This document shows, piece by piece, positions 20,559 through 29,805 of a stretch of DNA of 64,000 nt. The notes under the pieces are model-generated. The model made no database searches. It had not been told where the DNA came from and was given only the letters and a program-made list of their open reading frames with translations. Source of the DNA: Caldimonas thermodepolymerans (lineage in GTDB: Bacteria > Pseudomonadota > Gammaproteobacteria > Burkholderiales > Burkholderiaceae_C); NCBI RefSeq assembly GCF_015476235.1, contig NZ_CP064338.1, forward strand, positions 248,001-312,000, read 5' to 3'. Each line of letters opens with the position of its first letter. Position 1 is the stretch's first letter. A program made the position numbers and the translations under genes.

Positions 20559-22571
20559 TCAGCGTTTGCGCAGGCTCAATACCGCCCGCAGCAGCTTGCG
20601 CCACAGCGGCATCGTGCTCGGACCCTGCTCGCGCCAGGCCAGCAGCTCGTCCAGTGCGCGCTCCGGCGTCGTGAACGCCCCGGTGATGCGGCTGACGTAC
20701 GTGGGATACAGGATCAGTGCCCCCGCCACCAGCTCGTCCAGCGTCAGCCGGCGGGTCCGGCGTTCGCACCGGTGGGCGTCGGTGGTCAGCCCCCAGCCCG
20801 CATAGAAAGGCAGCCCCTGGCAGCGCACCGGTTTGCCACGCAGCAGCGCCTCAAAGCCTGCGAGTGAGGTGAGCACGTGCAGTTCATCGACCTCGGCGAG
20901 CAGCGCGTGCATCGGCGCGTCGATCACGATCTCGTCGCACAGCTGTGCGGCTTCGGATTCTCCCTGCCCCTGCTTGCGCAGCCCGGCCACCACGTCCGGA
21001 TGCGGCTTGTAGACGAGGTAGGCGTCAGGCGCGGCCCGGCGGGCGGCGCGCAGCAGGTCGATGTTGGTCCGCACGCCCGGGGCGCCGTAAGCGATCGAGG
21101 CATCCGACTCCACCTGCCCGGGCACCAGCACCACCTTGCGGGCTGCCGAAGGGCGGCGCCAGCTGCCCGCGCCGACGTTGTACTTGGTCAGGCCCGCGCC
21201 GACGATGCGCTCGCGCAGCGCACGGGCGCGCTCGAGCATGGCGCCGTCGAAGGTCGCGGTCTGCAGCAGCGTCTCCAGGTCCGAAGGGCGCGTGGCGTCG
21301 TAGTACATGCCGGTGCGGTCCATCACCCATGACAGCGGCCGCACCAGGTCGGCCCCCAGGCCCACCGAGCGCAGGAAGCCGTCTTCCAGGCGCACGAGCG
21401 ACGGGGCGGGCGAGGCGGGCAAGGCCGGTTCCTTGCGGCCCCATACCGCCAGGGTCGAGCCCCCCGGCACCTGCGCCGGCTTGCGCACGAAATGCACGTC
21501 GCTGCCGGAGAAGAACGCACGCACGATGGGCTTCTTCCAGCGCGAGAACGCGAGGGCATGCACCCGCGGCGGAAAGCGTCCGCGCATGCGACGCTGCAAG
21601 GCCATCCAGTCCATCAGTCGTTCCGGCTCGCAGCGCCGCAGGGTCTCCGGATCGATGTAGCGGGGGTACTCGATCAGCGCGCCGTGGACCAGATCGTCCA
21701 GCGTCGCCGGGTGCCGGCGCCCGGGCGCCGGCAGCTCGTCGGTGGTCAAGCCCCAGCCTGCATAGAACGGCATCCCGAAGCAGCGCACCGGGCGGCTCCA
21801 CAGCAGCGCCTCGAAGCCCATCTGTGACGTGACCGTATAAACCGCGTGCGCTGCTTCGAGCAGATTGCACGGGTGCGCGTCGCTGCCCAGCACGTGCACC
21901 CGTGCGGCCTGCCCGGGGGTGAGGGCATCGAAGTGCCCGCGCTTGCGGCCGGCGACCACATCGGGGTGCACCTTCAGCAGTACCGGCAGCTGCGGGTGCT
22001 CGTCCAACGCCGCTTCCAGCATGCGTGCGAAGCTGGTCGCATCGGCTGCGCCATAGCGGATCGACGCGTCGCCGAAGGTCTGGTCGACGACCAGCACGTA
22101 CGGGCCTTCCAGGGGCGGCGCCGCTTCTCGCGCATGGTTGTACTTGGACAGGCGCCCGGCACACCACCGCTGGCGCAGCGCGGCGGCGCGTCTACGCTCG
22201 TCCTCGCTGTGCTGGCGGGCAATGAGCGCCTCGATGCGCGACGGCCCCGAGGCGTCGTAGTAGATGCCCTGGTCGTCGAGCACGATGGACAGGGGCGGGT
22301 CCTGGTTGCCCAGGCCGACCGAACGCAGGAAGCCATCTTCGACGCACCACACGGGCAGACCGTGTCTAGTGGCAAAAGCCTCAGCTATACGAGCGCTGGG
22401 CTTGCGGCCCCAAGCAAGCACGGCCCTGCAGTCCCTCGCCTGCTTTCCGCTGGGGCGAACAAGCTGGGCGTCATCTAGCAGCGACGACAGCGTGGAAACT
22501 CTTCCGATACCTGCAGTAACGATTGCAAGAAACAAAGTGGAGGCTGAAGAAGGAAGTTGAGTTGATTTCAC
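20559..22571 (-). CDS. kpsC: Capsule polysaccharide beta-Kdo transferase KpsC
   Basis: This 670-residue protein extends the Kdo primer on the lipid acceptor. It is an internal duplication, as in all KpsC: each half has an EDGFLRSVGLG motif, an IYYDA-P-S segment, an LTKYN/LSKYN motif, VLVVDQTFGDASI or VLVPGQVESDASI, a KxHPDVVAG motif, and GFEALL...PVRC..PFYAGWGLTTD. The second half repeats this from about residue 345. The start is uncertain: the frame opens with a GTG at 22571 without a good ribosome binding site, and the E. coli-like core begins at LFLAIVTAGIGR about 12 residues later. It lies between the glycosyltransferase gene (134-bp gap) and ugd copy 2. Confidence 0.93.
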   Translation of the reverse strand: MKSTQLPSSASTLFLAIVTAGIGRVSTLSSLLDDAQLVRPSGKQARDCRAVLAWGRKPSARIAEAFATRHGLPVWCVEDGFLRSVGLGNQDPPLSIVLDDQGIYYDASGPSRIEALIARQHSEDERRRAAALRQRWCAGRLSKYNHAREAAPPLEGPYVLVVDQTFGDASIRYGAADATSFARMLEAALDEHPQLPVLLKVHPDVVAGRKRGHFDALTPGQAARVHVLGSDAHPCNLLEAAHAVYTVTSQMGFEALLWSRPVRCFGMPFYAGWGLTTDELPAPGRRHPATLDDLVHGALIEYPRYIDPETLRRCEPERLMDWMALQRRMRGRFPPRVHALAFSRWKKPIVRAFFSGSDVHFVRKPAQVPGGSTLAVWGRKEPALPASPAPSLVRLEDGFLRSVGLGADLVRPLSWVMDRTGMYYDATRPSDLETLLQTATFDGAMLERARALRERIVGAGLTKYNVGAGSWRRPSAARKVVLVPGQVESDASIAYGAPGVRTNIDLLRAARRAAPDAYLVYKPHPDVVAGLRKQGQGESEAAQLCDEIVIDAPMHALLAEVDELHVLTSLAGFEALLRGKPVRCQGLPFYAGWGLTTDAHRCERRTRRLTLDELVAGALILYPTYVSRITGAFTTPERALDELLAWREQGPSTMPLWRKLLRAVLSLRKR

Positions 22572-22705
22572 GGGATGAATCCCCCGCCCGACTTGTGCAG
22601 CAGAGCCCTGTCAGGGGAAAGGGTAAACCCCGTGCATCACCCGACTTGTGCTGCAGAGCCGAGCGCATCCGCCAACCTGTCCGACAACGCATCTTCGAAC
22701 CCCAT

Positions 22706-24928
22706 TCACCGCCGCGGAAAAGCAAAACGCAGTGGCCGGAGGAATTGAACTCTTGAATCTCCAAAGAACGCATGCGGGTCACGAAACAACTTCCGAAGCT
22801 TTGCCGCCCACTTATCCTTCCTGCGAGTTACTGCAGTTTCTCGGACTGCAATCTTCTCGCGGTTTCCCTCCTGCTCGAGATCAAGCCTGAACCTCTCAAA
22901 CAAGGGCGAGCCCGTTGAGATTCTTCTTTCTTCCGGACGCTGGTAGATCACAGGATGCATGCCCGGTATTCTGATTTCATAGAAATCGATGCCCGTTGTG
23001 ATGTTGCGCAGAGATCCATCTTTCTCCTGCCGGATCTTGGTGCTGGGTCTCCCGAACGAGTAGAAGTCATTTCTCAGATAATGAATGAACTGGTAGACCC
23101 GCTCCATATCAACCGTGTATGATGAAGTCACCTGACTGCAGAAGGCTGCCGGATCAACCGCCGACGCGCACTGATTGATGCCCTGAAACGCATAGAACGC
23201 GTTTCCGAATACATAGCATGGTTTTCCCATCATCGCGGCATAAACACCAACGCCGGAGTTGATTACAGCGACTGCATCCGCCAATTCGAGCAAGTCTATG
23301 AAATGAGTATCATCGGGCACGAGCTGAGCGTGCTGCAAGGTCGGAACTTCTGATTCCAGAGGATGTTTCTTGCAGAGGACGACCCAACCGCGACGATTGA
23401 GCTTTTCCGCCGCTTCATCAATGAATTCAAGAAACGCCTCTTGCGACCCTACCCCCCCTGCGAAGTGACGGATGACGGTGTCGCTGGGTCGCTGCAGCGG
23501 AACGAACAACACCTTCCGTCCACCGACCCTTAGTTTTGCGGCCAACCCCTCACCACTGATGCGCAATCCTTGCCTTTCAAGGGTATTCGCCCCCGTCAGG
23601 ACCTCATTGATGTATCGAATGACAGCGCTTCTCTCATCGGAAGTGAGGTCCCTCTGCCAGTTCTGCTCCGCGTAACTGGCCGAATCAAAGTTGAATCCCC
23701 TGTTGTCGAAGAACCAGCTATCGGGCAAAGCCCCTCTCTCCCAACAGAGATAGGGGAATCCGGTCCGACGGCACCAGTCGTAAACTTCAAGACGCGCTGG
23801 ATTGGCATAGGGGTTGGGGAAAAGCATGGCCTGCACTCCGTGCTGCTCGATGAGCGCGGCAAGATCCGCATCCAGCAGGCGCATCTCATCGTCCACGAAA
23901 TCCTGCTCGTTCACGAAGAGGACTTCGCCGAGAATGGGAAGCACGTCCTTCAAGCAGTCCGCCGGAGCCGTGCGCGGTTTGCCGAACATGATGAACTTCC
24001 CGAACCGCGCCCCGGTGGATACCAGAGGCGACGGATGCTGCCTGTTGCTATCGAACTTCCTGAAAAATTCCAGCCAGATCTCCCTGTTGGCTGCCAAGTT
24101 GGCGTAGAAGGAATTGGACCTTGGCCTGGGATGCCACAGATGAATCACGAAGATGTTCGCCATCATGGCATGGCGTCCAAGCAAGGAGAGCTGAGAACGG
24201 AATCCACGATAGGTCGCCGTATCCCAGGTTTTTGTGTCGTGGTAATAGTCACGCGCCCGCGGAAGCGCCCCTTCCTCAACCATGAGTCTATGGTAAAGCT
24301 CGAAATCCTCGTATCCGTGTCCGCGAAACTCCGGTCGGTGCCCGCCCACCGAAAGATAATGCAGCCTGTCAACAACCATCACGGAAGAACAGGGGGCCAT
24401 ATTCTGTATGGCGTGATTGTCTCCATCGAGCCAACGCAGATAGAAATCCAGCATGCGCTGATCTTCGCATGACGCAAGAAACTCGTCAGTGCCCTCCTGC
24501 GTCAGGTAGAGACAGGGGACGGTGAAGAATTTCTTCTTTTGCCTCGAAATTCCATAAGACGACATGAACCGCACCAGACGATCGAAGAAATCGTCTGAGA
24601 AGCGAAGATCCACATCGAGGAATGTTACCGCACGACCTGTTGCGTGCGTGACACCATAGTCGCGCGCAGCGCCAATTGAAAAGACCTGGCCCGCGGTATC
24701 ATGATGGATGTATCTCACCCCGTTCTCTTCGCAGATGCTCGAGATGTTCTTGCGAAGTTCGGTTGGCGATCCTGAGTCAATCACGATGAACTCAACTTCT
24801 CGAGTATTCTTGAAGCACTTGCACAATCCTTCAAGCCGTTCCACCAGGTAAGGGGAACTCGGGTCAGCCCTGAACGGAACGATGACGCTGAGTTGCGTGC
24901 TCGCGGGGGAGTGGACGAGGTCTTTCAT
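22706..24928 (-). CDS. Two-domain glycosyltransferase: GT2 domain fused to a capsule-synthesis (KpsS-like) domain, candidate capsule polymerase
   Basis: This 740-residue protein is the only non-Kdo transferase in the capsule operon. Residues 13-250 form a GT2 (GT-A) domain: LSVIVPFRADPSS, FIVIDSGSP, the metal-binding FLDVDLRFS (DVD about 105-107), and GGHRPEFRGHGYEDFELYHR (about 196-215), the glyco_transf_7C-type motif also found in chondroitin and heparosan-type synthases. Residues about 320-640 resemble the capsule-synthesis family of KpsS/KpsC: VLFVPLQRPSDT, VLCKKHPLESEVP, AVINSGVGVYAAMMGKPCYV and FGNAFYAFQGI. A basic C-terminal tail of about 50 residues may touch the membrane. Base composition is close to 50 % G+C, well below its neighbours, indicating recent transfer. 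Polymerase function is inferred from position; which sugars it joins is unknown. Confidence 0.75.
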   Translation of the reverse strand: MKDLVHSPASTQLSVIVPFRADPSSPYLVERLEGLCKCFKNTREVEFIVIDSGSPTELRKNISSICEENGVRYIHHDTAGQVFSIGAARDYGVTHATGRAVTFLDVDLRFSDDFFDRLVRFMSSYGISRQKKKFFTVPCLYLTQEGTDEFLASCEDQRMLDFYLRWLDGDNHAIQNMAPCSSVMVVDRLHYLSVGGHRPEFRGHGYEDFELYHRLMVEEGALPRARDYYHDTKTWDTATYRGFRSQLSLLGRHAMMANIFVIHLWHPRPRSNSFYANLAANREIWLEFFRKFDSNRQHPSPLVSTGARFGKFIMFGKPRTAPADCLKDVLPILGEVLFVNEQDFVDDEMRLLDADLAALIEQHGVQAMLFPNPYANPARLEVYDWCRRTGFPYLCWERGALPDSWFFDNRGFNFDSASYAEQNWQRDLTSDERSAVIRYINEVLTGANTLERQGLRISGEGLAAKLRVGGRKVLFVPLQRPSDTVIRHFAGGVGSQEAFLEFIDEAAEKLNRRGWVVLCKKHPLESEVPTLQHAQLVPDDTHFIDLLELADAVAVINSGVGVYAAMMGKPCYVFGNAFYAFQGINQCASAVDPAAFCSQVTSSYTVDMERVYQFIHYLRNDFYSFGRPSTKIRQEKDGSLRNITTGIDFYEIRIPGMHPVIYQRPEERRISTGSPLFERFRLDLEQEGNREKIAVRETAVTRRKDKWAAKLRKLFRDPHAFFGDSRVQFLRPLRFAFPRR

Positions 24929-25056
24929 TTCTTGGTTCTGGTTTCTATTTGCAGCTGTGTCGCTACATTCTGGTAGTCGGACGTTGGATGTCCAACAATT
25001 ACGACTTTTTTCATGCGCCTTTGTGACTGGATTGGCGGAGTCAAAAGCTCTCTTGA

Positions 25057-26847
25057 TCAGAGGCCAAGAAGTACTTTGGCGGACACAGCAATCTGGTAAA
25101 GAATCTGCGTGATGCCGCGCGTCAGCTCGACGCTCTTGGTCTCGATCTTGGGCAGCACCATGATCTCGTCCCCGGGGTTCAGGCGGGTGCCGTCGGTCGC
25201 CGGGACCACCAGCCCGTTCTGACGCACGACGATCAGCCGCGCCTTGTCGGCGCCCTGGTTGTAGCCGCCGGCCTGGGCGATGTAGTCGTCCGGGGTCGCC
25301 TGGGGGTGGTAGACCAGCGCGTTGGGGAACAGCACCTCGCCGCTCACGAGCACCAGGTTGCTGGTCTCGGGCACGAAGACGACGTCGCCATCCTCCAGCA
25401 GGGTCTCGCCGGCATCGCCCTGCTCGGGCAGCACCACCTGGCCGCGCGGTTGCACGGCGCGGGCGCGGTCGACGAACTTCAGGATCTGCTCGGCTTCCCG
25501 GGTACGCAGCGCCGCTTCCTCGCTGGTGGCGCTGCGCGCCGTCAGCGCGTAGGTTTCGAGGCTGCGCAGCGAGGCCTCGAGCATCTCCCGCTGCCGTTGC
25601 GCCACCGACTTGCGGAACAGCTGCAGGGCCGCGACGTTGGCCTGCGGGGCGGGCTGCAGGCGCTGGATCACGTCCTTCAGGCGCGCGCCGTAGGGCAGCA
25701 CCACGCTGCGCGGGCCCAGGTGAGCGCCCTCGATGCGGACCAGGATGGTGCCGGGGTACTTGTCCGCGGTGATCGTGACCTCGTCGCCGTTCTGGATCAT
25801 CACGTCATCGGCGGCCGACAGCGGGTGGTACTCGCTGCGGCGCTCCGGGCCGACCTTGCGCACGATGCTGATGTGGGTGGCGCCGGGCTTGGGCCGCGCC
25901 ACGGCCAGCACGGTGCTCGCCGGCACCTGCTGTTCGCCGAACTCGAAAACGTAGGGGTTGAGCACCTCGCCCGAGACCTGCACGGTGTACTTGCGCGGGT
26001 AGGCGACGATGGTGTCGCCGTCCTGCAGCTGGATGTGCTCGATCTGGCCGTCCAGCAGGAAGCGGTACAGGTTGAACTTCGCGCGCACCTGCCCGCCGCG
26101 CAGCACGTCCACTTCCAGGTAGCTGCCGCGGTCGGGGTCGATGCCGCCGGCCTGGTCCAGGTAGTAGAGGATCGAATCCGACGACAGCCCGCCGTACAGG
26201 CCCGGCGCCTTCACGAAGCCCGTCACGTAGACCTTGACCGGCTGTGCCGCGGCCAGCGTGGCGTAGACGCCGACGTTGGAGCGGAACACGCGCTTGATCT
26301 GCGCCTCGACCTGGGCGTTCAGGTCGGCGTTGCGCACGCCGAGCACGCGCACCGGCCCGACATTGGGGATGAAGATGTTGCCCTGGGCGTCCACCGGTTG
26401 GGCAGCTTCGAAGTTGAACGCGCCCCACATCCGCACGTTGATGCGGTCGCCGACGGCGATCTGGTAGTCGGGGTTGAAGCCGGTGAACGGCACCGCCCCG
26501 AAGCGCCCGGTGAAGATCTGCGAGCCGAACACCACCGGCTGGTCGGCCGTGGCCGGGTTGGGGGGCAGCGGCGCCTGCAGCGCCGGTTGTGCAGGGGCGG
26601 CGGCATTGGCCGCGTTGCCGGTGACGGACGGTGCCAGGCCGGCCGGGGCGTTGCCGTTCTTCGGCTCGGCGGCGCGCTCCTGGGCGCTGGGCGCGTCCGT
26701 GAGGCCACGCGGGCTGGTGCTGATCGGGTCGTTGAAGGCCTGGGCCTGCACGTGGGACGAGAGCAGCGCCCCGCAGCACAGGACGGCGAGGGCGGGCTCG
26801 CGCAGGACGGCGAGCAGGCGGCGGAGCAGGGAAAGGCGTGCACGCAT
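25057..26847 (-). CDS. kpsD: Polysaccharide export protein KpsD (outer-membrane/periplasmic)
   Basis: This 596-residue protein has a signal peptide (basic n-region, then LAVLREPALAVLCCGALLSSHVQAQA), a Pro/Ala-rich linker, then the polysaccharide-export domain (GFNPDYQIAVGDRINVRMWG, about 125-144) and several SLBB-type repeats (KVYVTGFVKAPGLYGGLSSD, YTVQVSGEVLNPYVFEFGE, LVLVSGEVLFPNALVYH). It is the export-channel part of ABC-dependent capsule secretion. ATG 26847 has AGGA at a good distance; a TTG at 26856 would overlap the kpsE stop by 4 bp but its spacing to AGGA is wrong. A 128-bp, less GC-rich gap separates its stop from the glycosyltransferase start. Confidence 0.93.
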   Translation of the reverse strand: MRARLSLLRRLLAVLREPALAVLCCGALLSSHVQAQAFNDPISTSPRGLTDAPSAQERAAEPKNGNAPAGLAPSVTGNAANAAAPAQPALQAPLPPNPATADQPVVFGSQIFTGRFGAVPFTGFNPDYQIAVGDRINVRMWGAFNFEAAQPVDAQGNIFIPNVGPVRVLGVRNADLNAQVEAQIKRVFRSNVGVYATLAAAQPVKVYVTGFVKAPGLYGGLSSDSILYYLDQAGGIDPDRGSYLEVDVLRGGQVRAKFNLYRFLLDGQIEHIQLQDGDTIVAYPRKYTVQVSGEVLNPYVFEFGEQQVPASTVLAVARPKPGATHISIVRKVGPERRSEYHPLSAADDVMIQNGDEVTITADKYPGTILVRIEGAHLGPRSVVLPYGARLKDVIQRLQPAPQANVAALQLFRKSVAQRQREMLEASLRSLETYALTARSATSEEAALRTREAEQILKFVDRARAVQPRGQVVLPEQGDAGETLLEDGDVVFVPETSNLVLVSGEVLFPNALVYHPQATPDDYIAQAGGYNQGADKARLIVVRQNGLVVPATDGTRLNPGDEIMVLPKIETKSVELTRGITQILYQIAVSAKVLLGL

Positions 26848-26852
26848 GGGCT

Positions 26853-27965
26853 TCAATCCTGGTGATCACGGATGGTCGCCACGACGAGGCTGACCACTCC
26901 ATAAATAAGGCAGCACACGACCAGCAGGGTCGCGAGGTTGTACCAGCGGCGGGGGTATTCCGCGATCTCGGGCAGCACCGGGGGCTCCACCACCACCAGG
27001 CTCTTGAGCTTGCGGGTGGCCTCGATGCGCGCGCTCTCCACGGCCGCCAGTGCCAGCTTGTACGCGTCCTCCGCAAAGCCGACCTGCAGTTGCAGGTCGT
27101 GGAACTCGGCCGCTACCGCGTTGATCCGGTCGCCGTTCTTGCCGGCCGTGGCGCGCAGGCGTTCCTCGTCGATCTGCTGGCGCAGGGCGTTGATCTGGCT
27201 GCGCAGTGCCTTGACCTGGTAGGAGTCCTCGTTCAGGTAGGTCAGCGCGTTGCGCAGTTCGGCCTCCTGCCGGGTGAGCGCGGCCTGCAGCTCCGCGGTC
27301 AGCGTGCCGGTGGCCTGGGCCTGGGCCAGCGGGTCGAGCAGCTTGTGCTTGGCCTGGAAGGCGATCAGCTGGCGCTTGGCTTCCTGCAGGCGGGCGGTGG
27401 CGCGCTCGAGCTCGGCCTCGGCGAACTGACCCTGCTCGCGCGCCATGCGGTGCGACAGCTCGTTCACGAAGCGCTCGCTCTCCTCGAGGATGGCGCGGTT
27501 GAGCGCCTGGGCGAACTCGGGCTCGAAGCCCTGTACCCGCACCGTCAGCAGGCCGGAGATGTCGTCCATCAGCACTTCGACGCGGCTGCGGTAGTACTCG
27601 AGGAACCACTCCTGGCTGGTGCCGCCCCACAGGCGGAACAGCGGGTCGCGCAAGGGGGTGCCGAAGTGCTCGCGCAGCTTGAGCTGCTGGTCGAGCTTTT
27701 GCAGCAGGCCCATCGAGTGGATGTAGGTCTGCAGGTACAGGGTGTCCTCCCGCGAGGCGGGCGTCAGGCCGGCCAGCAACAGGGCCGCGCCGGACATGCC
27801 CCCGGTCGGCGCGTTGGAACTGGTCTGCCGGACGGTGATGACGGATTCGCTGACATAGCGGTCGGCGGAAAAGACCAGGAAATACACCGTCGCCACCAGC
27901 ATGGGCAGGTACACCAGCGCCCACTGCAACCGCTTTGCGGTGAGACGGGAAACGAGCTTCATCAT
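26853..27965 (-). CDS. kpsE: Capsule polysaccharide export inner-membrane protein KpsE
   Basis: This 370-residue polysaccharide co-polymerase-type protein bridges the ABC transporter and KpsD. One transmembrane helix is near the N-terminus (WALVYLPMLVATVYFLVFSA) and one near the C-terminus (LATLLVVCCLIYGVVSLVVA). The periplasmic part between is long and alpha-helical with coiled coils (QFAEAELERATARLQEAKRQ). The start overlaps the kpsT stop as ATGATGA, so either ATG 27965 or 27962 may be used. The C-terminal EYPRRWYN precedes the last helix as in KpsE homologues. Confidence 0.93.
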   Translation of the reverse strand: MMKLVSRLTAKRLQWALVYLPMLVATVYFLVFSADRYVSESVITVRQTSSNAPTGGMSGAALLLAGLTPASREDTLYLQTYIHSMGLLQKLDQQLKLREHFGTPLRDPLFRLWGGTSQEWFLEYYRSRVEVLMDDISGLLTVRVQGFEPEFAQALNRAILEESERFVNELSHRMAREQGQFAEAELERATARLQEAKRQLIAFQAKHKLLDPLAQAQATGTLTAELQAALTRQEAELRNALTYLNEDSYQVKALRSQINALRQQIDEERLRATAGKNGDRINAVAAEFHDLQLQVGFAEDAYKLALAAVESARIEATRKLKSLVVVEPPVLPEIAEYPRRWYNLATLLVVCCLIYGVVSLVVATIRDHQD

Positions 27966-28642
27966 GGTTTTGCCGCCGCCTTCTTGAGACTGCCTTGATA
28001 AGCCGCGATACCGGCCTCGACGTCTTCGTACAGCGTCGCCTGGCCTTGGTCGACGAGCACGACGACGTCGCAATATTCCTTGATGTCGTTCATGTTGTGG
28101 GAGACGAGGATCATGTTGGCCTGGCCGACCCGGCTGTCGAAGACGGCCCTGCTCTTGGCCCGGAACTGGGCATCGCCCACGGCCATGGCTTCGTCGATCA
28201 GGTAGTAGTCGAAATCGAACGCCATGCTGAGCCCGAAGGCCACCCGCGAGCGCATGCCGGAGGAGTAGGTCTTCATCGGCAGGTCGAAGTGCTCGCCGAT
28301 CTCTGCGAATTCCTCCACGAAGCGCACCTTCCTGAGCATGTCTTCATGCGAGGTGCCGTAGATCCGGCAGACGAACTTGACATTCTCCCGCGCGGTCAGC
28401 GACCCCTGGAACCCGCCGGACAGCCCCACCGGCCAGGAGATGCTGACGTCGGTGACCACCTCGCCTTCGTTGGGCGCCTCGATGCCGCCCAGCAGGCGCA
28501 TCAGCGTGGACTTGCCGGCGCCGTTGCGCCCGATCAGGCCGATGCTGACGTCGTCCGGGAAGCGGAAGTTGAGGTTGCGGAACACGTAGCGGCGCCCATG
28601 GGGCGTCGGGTACCACTTGGTGAGGTTGCGCAGCTCGATCAT
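27962..28642 (-). CDS. kpsT: Capsule polysaccharide ABC transporter ATP-binding protein KpsT
   Basis: This 226-residue ABC ATPase powers capsule export. Walker A is GRNGAGKST (38-46), the signature is YSSGMRSRVAF (about 126-136), and Walker B is YYLIDEAMAVGD. The Q-loop region reads GGFQGSLTARENV. The short length and SSGMRSR signature are typical of polysaccharide exporters (KpsT/Wzt without the C-terminal carbohydrate domain). Its ATG at 28642 lies 2 bp after the kpsM stop and its stop overlaps kpsE. Confidence 0.96.
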   Translation of the reverse strand: MIELRNLTKWYPTPHGRRYVFRNLNFRFPDDVSIGLIGRNGAGKSTLMRLLGGIEAPNEGEVVTDVSISWPVGLSGGFQGSLTARENVKFVCRIYGTSHEDMLRKVRFVEEFAEIGEHFDLPMKTYSSGMRSRVAFGLSMAFDFDYYLIDEAMAVGDAQFRAKSRAVFDSRVGQANMILVSHNMNDIKEYCDVVVLVDQGQATLYEDVEAGIAAYQGSLKKAAAKP

Positions 28643-28644
28643 CG

Positions 28645-29448
28645 CTACACCACCGAGGCCAGCTGATGGCGGCGCAGCCGGTACAGCATCAGCGCCAGGA
28701 ACAGGCTGAGAAGGGCAAATCCGGCCGGGTAGGCGAGGTTGATGCCCTGCAGCACGCGGTACTGCGGGAAGAAGCTGGCGCGCGACAGCTCGATCAGGTG
28801 CAGCACGGGATTGAGCTGCAGCAGTGGCAGGTACTGCGGTGGGATGGTATGGACCGGAAAGATCACGCCGGAGACGAAATACAGCGGCAGGAGCGAGATG
28901 CGCACGATGGCCCGCGCCTGCGGTATCTCGTTGGTGACCACCGCAAAAAACAGCCCGAGGGAGGCGCCCAGCATGATCAGGACGGCGCTGACGCCAGCCA
29001 GTTCCAGTGCTCGCACCGGCAGGAAGTGGAACCCCAGCCAGCCCAGCGTGCCCAGGGCGATCAGGTAGACGATGCTTTGCAGGGAAATTTCCAGCATCGC
29101 CCGCGCGATGACGGTGTCGATCGGCTTGACCTGCCGGTAGGCGAACAGGCCCCGGTTCGAGTCGATGGCCTCCATCAGCCGGGTCACCAGCCCGCGGAAC
29201 ATGAAGAACGGGATCAGCCCGGTGATCAGGAACACCGGGTATTCGATGCTGGGCATGGCGGCGCGGTGCGCCAGGCTGAACAGCGTGGTCATCACCGCGA
29301 TGTGCGCCACGGGTTCCAGCAGCACCCAGAACACCCCCAGCCACCGTCCGCCCAGGCGGGTCTTCAGCTCGCGCAGGAACAGGGCGAAGAGGACGGCCTG
29401 CTGGATCTGCCACGGGCTGCGTTTGACGCGCGGCGAGCGCTCACTCAC
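28645..29448 (-). CDS. kpsM: Capsule polysaccharide ABC transporter permease KpsM
   Basis: This 267-residue ABC-2 type permease has six hydrophobic segments. The conserved N-terminal part is QQAVLFALFLRELKTRLGGRWLGVFWVLLEP, described here by its key motif LRELKTRLGG, which is shared by KpsM/Wzm proteins. The last loops include SGVIFPVHTIPPQYL and NPVLHLIELSRASFFPQY. The start is a GTG at 29448 with AGGAGG 6 bp upstream. It is the first gene of the kpsMTED-GT-kpsC-ugd-kpsS operon. Confidence 0.95.
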   Translation of the reverse strand: MSERSPRVKRSPWQIQQAVLFALFLRELKTRLGGRWLGVFWVLLEPVAHIAVMTTLFSLAHRAAMPSIEYPVFLITGLIPFFMFRGLVTRLMEAIDSNRGLFAYRQVKPIDTVIARAMLEISLQSIVYLIALGTLGWLGFHFLPVRALELAGVSAVLIMLGASLGLFFAVVTNEIPQARAIVRISLLPLYFVSGVIFPVHTIPPQYLPLLQLNPVLHLIELSRASFFPQYRVLQGINLAYPAGFALLSLFLALMLYRLRRHQLASVV

Positions 29449-29548
29449 AGCCAGCCTCCTGAGGCGTGCGGCCCTCCGGGCGGGCGTGCGGCAATGCCGT
29501 GCGGGATGCCGCGGCCGACGGATGAACCAGATGCATGTGAATGATGTA

Positions 29549-29577
29549 CTACCGGCGCCATGCGCATGAAACCAGAG
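29549..29577 (-). promoter_or_regulatory. JUMPstart/ops-like element in the capsule leader
   Basis: On the minus strand, CTCTGGT (29577-29571) is followed 14 nt later by GCCGGTAG (29556-29549). The enterobacterial JUMPstart has CTCTGGT followed 15 nt later by the ops core GGCGGTAG. One mismatch in the core and a one-base spacing change make this only a candidate site for RfaH-type antitermination. It is about 100 nt upstream of kpsM, a plausible leader position. Confidence 0.3.
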
Positions 29578-29805
29578 AACCAGCCCGCAAGGGCCGCGAC
29601 GCCGGGTGGAAACTGTCGCCCGCGGAGGACGACCTCAGCGGCCCGGAGCACGTAGCCGGCACCGGGCCAAGCCGGGATGAAATTGTACGGGCGACATGCG
29701 CCAGGGCATGTGTCGGATACCGCACGACGTCTCCTCTTGGCGGGAAACGGGGCGTAACGGGTCGGGTCGCCGTCGCCCCGCCCGGCCTGCTGGCAGGGCC
29801 TGACC

